From: Actinobacteria bacterium UBA7422
GTDB lineage: Bacteria > Actinomycetota > Actinomycetes > S36-B12
Length of the DNA: 6,400 bases
Direction of reading: 5' to 3'
Assembly (NCBI GenBank): GCA_002469525.1
Contig: DKME01000065.1
Location: forward strand, 1 to 6,400
A program made the translations under genes and the position numbers. Position 1 is the stretch's first letter. The number at the start of each line of letters is the position of its first letter. Below are positions 1-5,591 of this stretch, piece by piece. A model generated the notes under the pieces. It did not search any database and was not told the DNA's origin. It was given only the letters and a program-made list of their open reading frames with translations.

Positions 1-87
1 GGGACGTGCACCATGAGTGCATGAACTGGTAGCCCTGCGATGGTGTCAAACACCTGCCGGAGCCTACTTGCTTCTACGTGTTTTTAG

Positions 88-870
88 TTACAGTCCCTTT
101 GGCTTGAGGTAGCGCTGTGCTATCCCACCAAGGAAGTCCAGAGCCAATGCGATCAGTGCAACAAGTACCGCTCCAACAAAAATTGCTGTTGGCCGCCCGT
201 TCTTCAGTCCTGAAGCGATCGTCTCGCCCAGGCCACCGCCACCGATCAAAAAGGCAAGTGTCGCCATGCCGACGTTGATGACCGTGGCGGTTCGGATTCC
301 GCCCATAATCACCGGGACTGCAAGGGGCAATTCGATTTTTTTCAGGCGCTGGAAACCGTTGAGTCCCATACCTTTGCCCGCTTCAATAACTGACTGATCA
401 ACCTGCTCAAGTCCAACGATCGTGTTTCGCAATACCGGTAGCAGAGCGAAGGTGGCCAATGCCAGCACAACTGTCATTGATCCTTGGCCGAATGCGACAT
501 AGAACAGCACAATCAAACCGTAAGCCGGAATTGCTTGCCCTAACCCAAGCCCTGTCACCAGGTTGTTCTTGAGTCGTGGCGCGCCATCGCGCGTGACCAC
601 AATTCCAAGCGGGATAGCTACCACGATTACCAGTGCGGTGGACCAAAGCGCTAGCGAAATCTGCTGCTGGAACTGGGTCCAAAGACCGCTGGGCTCAAGA
701 ATGCTCGTGGTGGTTTGGTCGAAATCGGAGTACACCCATACCGTGACAAGCAGAATTGCCAGAATCGCGAAGAAGATGGGTGTCACGATCAGGTCCAATT
801 GACCCACGATTTGATTGCGACGTGACGGCAGGATCCCCGCGGTTACTTTCACATTCGCGGTGGTGCTCAC
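88..870 (-). CDS. ABC transporter permease, ProW/OpuCB-OpuCD type (second, longer permease of the operon)
   Basis: This 260-residue inner-membrane subunit of a binding-protein-dependent importer forms part of the translocation channel, presumably as a heterodimer with the permease encoded at 2042-2701. Hydrophobic segments lie at about residues 27-47, 70-92, 106-125, 132-146, 187-210 and 230-252. The cytoplasmic EAA loop that docks on the ATPase is clear at about 163-184 (E163, then GKGMGL and the LPLA end). The line LPVLRNTIVGL just before it is typical of the quaternary-amine permease family. Compared with its partner it has an extra N-terminal helix and an extracytoplasmic stretch (48-69). 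The start is GTG at 868-870, overlapping the ATPase stop by four bases. No good Shine-Dalgarno sequence precedes it, so translational coupling is likely. The stop is TAA at 88-90. Family assignment is firm; the substrate is inferred from the family. Confidence 0.93.
   Translation of the reverse strand: MSTTANVKVTAGILPSRRNQIVGQLDLIVTPIFFAILAILLVTVWVYSDFDQTTTSILEPSGLWTQFQQQISLALWSTALVIVVAIPLGIVVTRDGAPRLKNNLVTGLGLGQAIPAYGLIVLFYVAFGQGSMTVVLALATFALLPVLRNTIVGLEQVDQSVIEAGKGMGLNGFQRLKKIELPLAVPVIMGGIRTATVINVGMATLAFLIGGGGLGETIASGLKNGRPTAIFVGAVLVALIALALDFLGGIAQRYLKPKGL
867..870 (-). promoter_or_regulatory. GTGA stop/start overlap (translational coupling)
   Basis: On the minus strand, the TGA stop of the ATPase (867-869) and the GTG start of the following permease (868-870) share the four bases GTGA. 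The 20 bases upstream of the GTG contain no purine-rich ribosome site. Re-initiation by ribosomes finishing the ATPase is therefore the likely way the permease is translated, which would keep the two subunits in proportion. Confidence 0.75.
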
Positions 871-2000
871 GGCTGGCCGCCGTTCGAAGCTCGGTCGACC
901 AACATCGACGCCAAACTATCGATTGTGCAGGTACCCAAATAGTTGCCCCTGCTATCAACGACCGCCGACATTCCAGCAGAACTTTGCAACATGGAACTCA
1001 ACGCGTCCTGCAGGGTGTCTTCGGGCTGCAATTTCACGGTGATTCTGGAGGCTGCGCTATCCAGTGACTCGGAACGATTTAACGCCCGCTCGTCGACCCA
1101 TGCAATTGGTTGGCGCGAGTCGTCTAATAACACCGCGTAAGGAAAATGAGATTCCTGAAGTTGGGCAAGAGCTTCAGTACGGTTCGTAGACCGAGCAATT
1201 TCCAGTGGATGTGAAAGTTCAATGTCGTTGAGACGACGCAGCGTGAGAGTTTTGAGGATCGCGCCCGAGCCCAGGAAGTTTTCAACAAATGAGTCGGCGG
1301 GGTGCGTCAAAATTTCCTCCGGAACATCAATTTGAGCGATCTCAGACTGATCTCGCAGAATCGCAATCCGGTCACCCATTTTGACCGCTTCGTCGATGTC
1401 GTGGGTAACGAAAACAATCGTCTTTTTCAAATCAGCTTGTAACCTGAGGAACTCGTTTTGCAGGCGATCACGGGTGATCGGGTCAATCGCGCCAAATGGC
1501 TCGTCCATGAGCAGGACGTCGGGGTCGGCCCCGAGCGCACGAGCAACGCCCACTCGCTGGGCTTGTCCACCAGAAAGTTCTTTCGGGTAACGATCCCGGT
1601 AAACCTTCGGATCCATCGAGATCAGTTCTAGGAGTTCGTCCACTCGATCGTTGACCTTCTTTTTTGGCCACTTCAGCAGTTTTGGAACAGTTGCAATGTT
1701 TTCGGCAATAGTCCGGTGCGGGAATAATCCAACTTGTTGAATTACGTAACCCATGCGACGCCGCAATTCATTGGGGTCACCCTTTGTTACGTCTTGGCCT
1801 TCATAGATGATCCGGCCGGACGTTGGCTCGATCATGCGGTTAATCAGTCGAAGTGTCGTGCTCTTGCCACAACCTGAGGGACCAACGAGTACGAGGATCT
1901 CACCGGTGGCGACTTCAAGGGTCAGCTTGTCTACCGCCGGTTTTTCAACTCCCGGGTACTTCTTCGTGACATTTTCGAGAACGATTGAAGGGGTAGTCAT
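867..2000 (-). CDS. ABC transporter ATP-binding protein with C-terminal CBS region, ProV/OpuCA type
   Basis: This 377-residue cytosolic ATPase powers the importer. Visible motifs are Walker A GPSGCGKST (40-48), Q-loop in GYVIQQVGLFPH (84-95), signature LSGGQAQRV (142-150), Walker B DVLLMDEP (161-168), D-loop around 170-174 and switch histidine H200. The line ending in VENFLG (239-244) closes the nucleotide-binding domain. Residues from about 250 to 370 form a tandem CBS-like region with two recognisable strands, YAVLLDDSRQPIAWVDE and SAVVDSRGNYLGT. In relatives (OpuA, OpuC) this module senses ionic strength or binds c-di-AMP. The acidic C-terminal tail of Lactococcus OpuA is not present. The ATG at 1998-2000 is chosen because AAGGAG lies six bases upstream and the ATPase fold begins right after it. 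A GTG at 2043-2045 would add 15 residues. The gene follows one permease by 41 bases and overlaps the next by four. Confidence 0.95.
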   Translation of the reverse strand: MTTPSIVLENVTKKYPGVEKPAVDKLTLEVATGEILVLVGPSGCGKSTTLRLINRMIEPTSGRIIYEGQDVTKGDPNELRRRMGYVIQQVGLFPHRTIAENIATVPKLLKWPKKKVNDRVDELLELISMDPKVYRDRYPKELSGGQAQRVGVARALGADPDVLLMDEPFGAIDPITRDRLQNEFLRLQADLKKTIVFVTHDIDEAVKMGDRIAILRDQSEIAQIDVPEEILTHPADSFVENFLGSGAILKTLTLRRLNDIELSHPLEIARSTNRTEALAQLQESHFPYAVLLDDSRQPIAWVDERALNRSESLDSAASRITVKLQPEDTLQDALSSMLQSSAGMSAVVDSRGNYLGTCTIDSLASMLVDRASNGGQP

Positions 2001-2006
2001 GTTGAA

Positions 2007-2012
2007 CTCCTT
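2007..2012 (-). promoter_or_regulatory. Ribosome binding site that decides the ATPase start
   Basis: On the minus strand this reads AAGGAG, six bases before the ATG at 1998-2000, inside an A/T-rich leader (including ATTTAAAT at 2016-2023). It is the strongest Shine-Dalgarno match seen in the window. It favours the internal ATG over the upstream in-frame GTG at 2043-2045. Confidence 0.85.
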
Positions 2013-2041
2013 GTTATTTAAATTTTCTACGTTGTCTACGA

Positions 2042-2701
2042 TCACGAACGAACACCACTTGGATTTGTGAAGCGCCCGACTGTGCGAAGACTAAAGTCAA
2101 TTGCAAGTGCTAGGGCTAAGGACAGAATCACACCCGTCCAAATTGCCTCAAGTGAATTCGGAAGTGGCAGCCGCGCAAGGCCGCTCTTAATAAAGTCACC
2201 CAGACCGCCGCCGGCAACCAAAGTCGCAATTGCGGAGATGCCCACGGTAAGAAGTGCACTGACACGGATGCCAGCAAGCATGATTGGCCAGGCAAGTGGC
2301 AGTTGCACTTTCAGCAGAATTTGCCTTGATGTCAGGCCCATGCCTTTGGCGGACTCAAGAACGCTTGAGTCGACCGCGTCTAGGCCGGCCACCGTGTTTC
2401 GCATGATGGGCAGGAGCGCATAAAGAAAAAGTGCGATGAAGCTGGGGACAAAGCCCAAACCAACAATTGGAATAAAGATTGTGAATAGCGCCAAACTAGG
2501 GATGGTCAGGAATACGCTGGCAATTGAAAGTGAGAGTTCCTTAGCAAGTGGATTGTGCCTTGTCGCAACACCCAAGATGATTGCAACGAGGCTAGCGGAG
2601 ATCGTGACGAGAACAACGTACGTCAAAGTTTGCAGCAGAGTTTGCGTAACTAGGTCTCCGCGAGAGGAGAGATACTCAAACCAGCTTTGTATGCCTTCCA
2701 T
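2042..2701 (-). CDS. ABC transporter permease, ProW/OpuCB type (short permease)
   Basis: This 219-residue membrane subunit partners the permease at 88-870. Hydrophobic stretches lie at about 20-45, 58-80, 84-100, 138-163 and 186-203. The EAA loop is at about 116-137 (ESAKGMGL then KVQLPLA). The line LPIMRNTVAGLDAVDSSVLESAKGMGL-like region (97-123) is closely similar to residues 145-170 of the other permease, showing the two are paralogues. The length is normal for the compact OpuCB-like subunits. The ATG at 2699-2701 is preceded by GAAGGG (2708-2713) with a six-base spacer. The TGA stop is at 2042-2044, and a possible GTG start for the ATPase overlaps it. The gene lies 88 bases downstream of the binding-protein stop, with a hairpin in between. 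Family is certain; substrate is inferred. Confidence 0.93.
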   Translation of the reverse strand: MEGIQSWFEYLSSRGDLVTQTLLQTLTYVVLVTISASLVAIILGVATRHNPLAKELSLSIASVFLTIPSLALFTIFIPIVGLGFVPSFIALFLYALLPIMRNTVAGLDAVDSSVLESAKGMGLTSRQILLKVQLPLAWPIMLAGIRVSALLTVGISAIATLVAGGGLGDFIKSGLARLPLPNSLEAIWTGVILSLALALAIDFSLRTVGRFTNPSGVRS

Positions 2702-2739
2702 GCGAAACCCTTCTTGACCAAATTTGTTGGATCAACGGT

Positions 2740-2779
2740 GAGAGGACATGAGAGCTATGTTGGGCCCTCATGTCCTCTC
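2740..2779 (-). other. Intra-operon stem-loop between binding protein and permease
   Basis: Perfect 13-bp arms (2740-2752 and 2767-2779; GAGAGGACATGAG and its complement) enclose 14 bases. In the minus-strand RNA the stem can grow inward by a G-U wobble, a G-C and a C-G pair, giving about 16 pairs and an 8-base loop (2756-2763). It begins about 10 bases after the binding-protein stop and ends about 38 bases before the permease start. No U-tract follows on the minus strand and no T-tract on the plus strand, so it is not a textbook intrinsic terminator. A leaky terminator, or a 3'-end stabiliser that leaves the binding-protein message more abundant than the rest, would suit an importer needing excess binding protein. 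Confidence 0.7.
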
Positions 2780-2789
2780 TCAGTATTGA

Positions 2790-3758
2790 TTAACCCGCAA
2801 TGATTCCCTGCGTTACCAAGAAGTCCGTGGCAACTGCAGAGGGTTCTTCACCGTCTGCGGAAACCCGCTTGTTGAGTTCAGCCATTGCTGTGTTGTCAAG
2901 TGGTTCCAGAATCGCTGCAATAATCGCTTCGAACTGGTCGGGTGCTTGATCGTATGTCTCTGCACGCATCGCTGCTGAAACGTTGTAGAGAATGTTGATG
3001 CCTGGATCTTCAACCAACGTCAAACCAAGTGCTGGGATCCGACCGTCTGTCGTGTAGACCTCACCGAAGGTGCAGTTGTTGTTTGCAGACTCGGTGTAGA
3101 TAACACCCGTGTCCAAAATGCTGACCTGTGCGTCCGGAATTTCAATACCGGTTGCGGTCTCGGTGAGGATCAGGCCGTCTGGACGATCCGGGAATTCGCT
3201 CTCCATACATACAACTGCGTCGGGATTGTCACGCACGTACTCCATGAAGGTTTGGGTTGTGAATGGTCCACCATTTGCTTCGGTGGCTTCTGGGCTAGAG
3301 ACAAAACCGTAGGTGTTATTGAACGGTGAACGCCCAATCCACACAATTTGGTTTTTATCAAAGTCCATTTCTTTCACGTTAGCCGTGAGTTCCACGGAAT
3401 CGAAGCTTGGATTCTCTTGTTCGAGGTGGACTGCCCAACCGGTTCCGTTGTACTCGGGGTACACGTCAATGTCACCCGAGGTCAGTGCAGCGCGGGCAAC
3501 GCTTGTGCCACCAAGGTTTACCTGGTTGGTGACTTCAGCGCCAGCAGCACCAAAGGCTTGAACGAGAATTTCCCCAAGAAGAAGTTGCTCGTCGAAATCC
3601 TTTGATCCAACCGTTACGGAAATACCACTGAGGCTGTTCTGGCCCGCAACGTTGTCGCCTTGATCTCCTCCTGCCGAGTCTGAATCACTCGAACACGCTG
3701 ACAGTGCCAGCGCGGAAGCAGCCATAATCACCGCTATTTTTTTTGGAAACGCCTTCAT
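2790..3758 (-). CDS. Substrate-binding lipoprotein of a quaternary-amine-type ABC importer (ProX/OpuAC-like fold)
   Basis: This 322-residue extracytoplasmic receptor captures the solute and delivers it to the permease pair. A lipoprotein signal peptide is clear: basic MKAFPKK, a hydrophobic core, then lipobox LSAC with the lipidated cysteine at 22, followed by a Ser/Asp/Gly-rich linker to about 45. The mature domain opens with VTVGSKDFDEQLLLGEIL (48-65), then NLGGTSVARAAL, SGDIDVYPEYNGTG (94-107), FNNTYGF (146-152), RPDGL (192-196) and TTDGRIPALGL (236-246), the usual order for OpuAC-type receptors. Aromatics near 100-103, 150, 235 and 258 may line the ligand site (inferred). Two mature-domain cysteines, C184 and C229, could pair as a disulfide. 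The ATG at 3756-3758 follows GGAG (3767-3770) at eight bases. It is the first gene of the operon. Glycine betaine, choline, carnitine or a related compound is possible; the ligand cannot be read from the sequence. Confidence 0.92.
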   Translation of the reverse strand: MKAFPKKIAVIMAASALALSACSSDSDSAGGDQGDNVAGQNSLSGISVTVGSKDFDEQLLLGEILVQAFGAAGAEVTNQVNLGGTSVARAALTSGDIDVYPEYNGTGWAVHLEQENPSFDSVELTANVKEMDFDKNQIVWIGRSPFNNTYGFVSSPEATEANGGPFTTQTFMEYVRDNPDAVVCMESEFPDRPDGLILTETATGIEIPDAQVSILDTGVIYTESANNNCTFGEVYTTDGRIPALGLTLVEDPGINILYNVSAAMRAETYDQAPDQFEAIIAAILEPLDNTAMAELNKRVSADGEEPSAVATDFLVTQGIIAG

Positions 3759-3801
3759 ATTTCGTTCTCCACTTCACGTAGGTAGACGATGTGCTGAATA
3801 G

Positions 3802-3819
3802 TGTGTCTATCCAGACACA
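3802..3819. promoter_or_regulatory. Perfect inverted repeat upstream of the ABC operon (candidate operator)
   Basis: Arms TGTGTCT (3802-3808) and AGACACA (3813-3819) are perfect complements around four bases (ATCC). The site lies 43 bases before the binding-protein ATG. This is a plausible place for a dimeric regulator to act at or just downstream of the promoter. A weak minus-strand promoter (TTGTAT at 3830-3835, GATAGA at 3806-3811, 18-base spacing) would overlap it, but that match is poor. If transcribed, the repeat would instead give a 7-bp hairpin with a GGAU loop in the leader. I do not recognise the motif as belonging to a named regulator. Confidence 0.5.
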
Positions 3820-3866
3820 ATTTGCTCTAATACAACCTATGTGCATTTTCGGCGCGTGACATGTTA

Positions 3867-3888
3867 GCGACACAACTGCGACTCAACT
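3867..3888. repeat. 11-bp tandem direct repeat in the operon upstream region
   Basis: GCGACACAACT (3867-3877) is followed immediately by GCGACTCAACT (3878-3888), identical at 10 of 11 positions. The 11-base period places both copies on one DNA face, as with direct-repeat sites of OmpR/PhoB-type response regulators. That comparison is an inference. The repeat lies about 110 bases before the binding-protein start and about 60 bases after the antiporter stop. Confidence 0.45.
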
Positions 3889-3947
3889 GGCGTCTATTCC
3901 ACCTGAATCGTTATTGAATTGACATAAACACGACTATCTTCCCCGTC

Positions 3948-5543
3948 TTAACGAATTTGTCGGACCAACGATTGTTCCCGTGAATCCAATTCACGTAATA
4001 GCGGCCGAGCAATTGAATCGGGTAAACCGTCGCTATCTCGCATGCGAATAAGTTCCTCTTGCTCCGCATGAACCATTGAAATCGCAACATTGAGCATCTG
4101 CGTGATTTCAAGCTCCGCTGTCATCGGCGCTGTGGAGCTTTCGGTAATCGTGCTCGCTCGGAGCAGCCGAATTTCCCGATCCCGTCGCAATGTTTCAGCA
4201 GCCTCTGCGTTAAGCGGTGTTCCTTCTTGGGCTAACTCTTCAAGTGCCGTGTCAAGGCGAATCAAGGCTGCCTTGGCGAGTGAACCTTGTACTCGAATTA
4301 TTTCGTCGGTGTCGTCGTCGACCGGGATCTTGAGCATGCGTGCAAGCGGACCGAGTGTTTCAGCGAGGATCAATGTAATCACGATCACCATGAAGCTCAC
4401 TGCCAGGATCAAGTCGCGGTAGGGGAACGGATCACCGGCAAGGGTGACGAGTGGGATTGAAAAGGCCGCCAAACCTGAGATCGGTCCACGAGCACCCGAC
4501 CATGCCATGATCGCGGCTTCCCGGCCAAAGGTTGCGTGCTGGGCAATGGGCGACTTGGTTAATCGCGTGACACCCACCATGCCGAAAACGAATACGGTGC
4601 GGGCGATGATCAATGTGAGAACAACGGCCAAGGTAAGCCATAACGCTTTCTCCAACTCGTAGTTAGTCAGCCGGCCAAGAACTTCGGGGATTTGTAATCC
4701 GACAAGGAAGAATGCGAGTGCTTGCAAGATAAAGGTTAAGTGACGCCACACCACCGCGCTTTGCACCCGCCCTGCCGCACCCGGTTCTGAATTTTGACGG
4801 TGCGCGACGAACAATCCGGCAACGACTATTGCCAGAATTCCGGAGCCTTGGGCTACTTCCGCACCTATATATATGAGAAATGGAGCAACTATCACCAAAG
4901 AGTTGGCCGGCACCAGGTCTTGACTGTGCCGCAGAAGCCGGCCCATTACCCAACCACTGAACAGACCAACACCTACGCCAACAACAACCGCGAGGGAGAA
5001 GTCGATCGCTACGTCGGTCATGGTGATGGAGCCTGCAACCGCTGCAACTGTTGCAACTTTTAGCGCGGTCAGACCTGTTCCATCGTTAACTAAACTCTCT
5101 CCCTCAAGAATCGAGACGAGACGCTTAGGAAGGGATGCTCTTTTCGCAGTATTACTTACCGAGACGGCATCGGTTGGGGCAAGTACCGCACCAAGCGCCA
5201 TGGCAACTGCCACGGGAAGTGCCGCTACCCAGTAGGTAATCGCACCAACCGCCAGGGTTGAGAAAATAACCAGCCCAATTGCCAACACGAGTACCGGACG
5301 CGCAACTCTTCGCAGGTCTAAATAGGACGAGCCCAGGGCTTCACCAAAAACGAGTGGTGCCAGGACTGCAACAAGAATGATTTCGGGGTCCGGAACTTCG
5401 TTGGGACCAAATGGTGCAAGTCCAAGCAAAAGCCCTGCGCCAATCAGGGGTAGGGACATGGACCAGCCCAATTGCCGCAGGAAGGCAGCAATCACGACCG
5501 CGGTCACCCCGCAAATCGCCAGGGTGGTGAAGGCGCTGGACAC
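3948..5543 (-). CDS. Na+/H+ antiporter, CPA1 family (NhaP/NHE-like)
   Basis: This 531-residue inner-membrane antiporter is expected to exchange Na+ (or K+) for protons and so handle salt and pH. About a dozen hydrophobic helices fill residues 5-400. Family markers are visible: GAVLAPTDAVSVSN (118-131) with T124-D125, LEGESLVNDGTGLTALKVA-type segment (146-164) with the Asn-Asp pair N153-D154 expected of CPA1 ion sites, and AWSGARGPISG (347-357) with R352. Residues from about 405 to the end are a charged, helical cytosolic tail (rich in Glu, Arg and Leu) that is probably regulatory. The length is normal for bacterial CPA1 proteins. The start is GTG at 5541-5543, with TAAGGT at 5550-5555 as a modest ribosome site. 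The stop is TAA at 3948-3950. It is 189 bases upstream of the ABC operon on the same strand, and no clear terminator separates them. Ion preference cannot be told. Confidence 0.92.
   Translation of the reverse strand: MSSAFTTLAICGVTAVVIAAFLRQLGWSMSLPLIGAGLLLGLAPFGPNEVPDPEIILVAVLAPLVFGEALGSSYLDLRRVARPVLVLAIGLVIFSTLAVGAITYWVAALPVAVAMALGAVLAPTDAVSVSNTAKRASLPKRLVSILEGESLVNDGTGLTALKVATVAAVAGSITMTDVAIDFSLAVVVGVGVGLFSGWVMGRLLRHSQDLVPANSLVIVAPFLIYIGAEVAQGSGILAIVVAGLFVAHRQNSEPGAAGRVQSAVVWRHLTFILQALAFFLVGLQIPEVLGRLTNYELEKALWLTLAVVLTLIIARTVFVFGMVGVTRLTKSPIAQHATFGREAAIMAWSGARGPISGLAAFSIPLVTLAGDPFPYRDLILAVSFMVIVITLILAETLGPLARMLKIPVDDDTDEIIRVQGSLAKAALIRLDTALEELAQEGTPLNAEAAETLRRDREIRLLRASTITESSTAPMTAELEITQMLNVAISMVHAEQEELIRMRDSDGLPDSIARPLLRELDSREQSLVRQIR
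5034..5057. repeat. Three TGCAAC units at 9-base spacing inside the antiporter gene
   Basis: TGCAAC occurs at 5034-5039, 5043-5048 and 5052-5057, each three codons apart. On the coding strand this spells a small-residue helix, VATVAAVAG (residues 163-171), just after the Asn-Asp ion-site segment. It is best explained by protein sequence with repeated codon choice, not by a DNA-level function. Confidence 0.4.
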
Positions 5544-5549
5544 AGGTAG

Positions 5550-5571
5550 ACCTTACTTGCAAGTTACAGGT
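5550..5571. promoter_or_regulatory. Quasi-palindrome in the divergent spacer (candidate shared operator)
   Basis: The spacer between the antiporter GTG and the MMPL ATG is 48 bases (5544-5591). Its core ACTTGCAAGT (5555-5564) is a perfect 10-bp palindrome, and outer ACCT (5550-5553) pairs with AGGT (5568-5571) across a 1-by-3 internal loop. The position would let one regulator control both divergent genes. It also overlaps the antiporter's modest ribosome site, so an RNA hairpin affecting translation is an alternative. No convincing -35/-10 pair was found on either strand in the spacer; promoters may lie partly inside the opposing genes. Confidence 0.4.
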
Positions 5572-5591
5572 GGATAGGGAACGCTTCACAC

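Noticed and set aside
42..54. GGTGT-CAA-ACACC short hairpin 33 bases after the last permease stop, as an operon terminator
   Set aside because: Only five pairs with a three-base loop and no U-run on the minus strand; too weak to call a terminator.
1..87. Start or end of a neighbouring gene at the left edge
   Set aside because: All three plus-strand frames stop within about 30 bases. On the minus strand only an ATG near 24 without a good ribosome site remains open to the edge; too little sequence to support a gene.
2067..2423. Open plus-strand frame of 118 codons opposite the short permease
   Set aside because: Composition and codon pattern are explained by the membrane protein on the other strand; no ribosome site and no recognisable domain.
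3889..3950. Intrinsic terminator after the antiporter
   Set aside because: No stem of useful length followed by a U-run was found on the minus strand, so read-through into the importer operon stays possible.
4090..4422. Open plus-strand frame of 110 codons opposite the antiporter tail
   Set aside because: Ser/Arg-rich reverse-strand product of a real coding region; no ribosome site and no family features.
4866..4874. TATATATAT as a promoter element or phase-variable repeat
   Set aside because: Lies inside the antiporter coding region (Ile-Tyr-Ile codons) and is only four and a half dinucleotide units.
5043..5055. TGCAAC-T-GTTGCA perfect inverted repeat
   Set aside because: Internal to the antiporter gene and a by-product of the 9-base codon repeat; no reason to treat it as a regulatory site.
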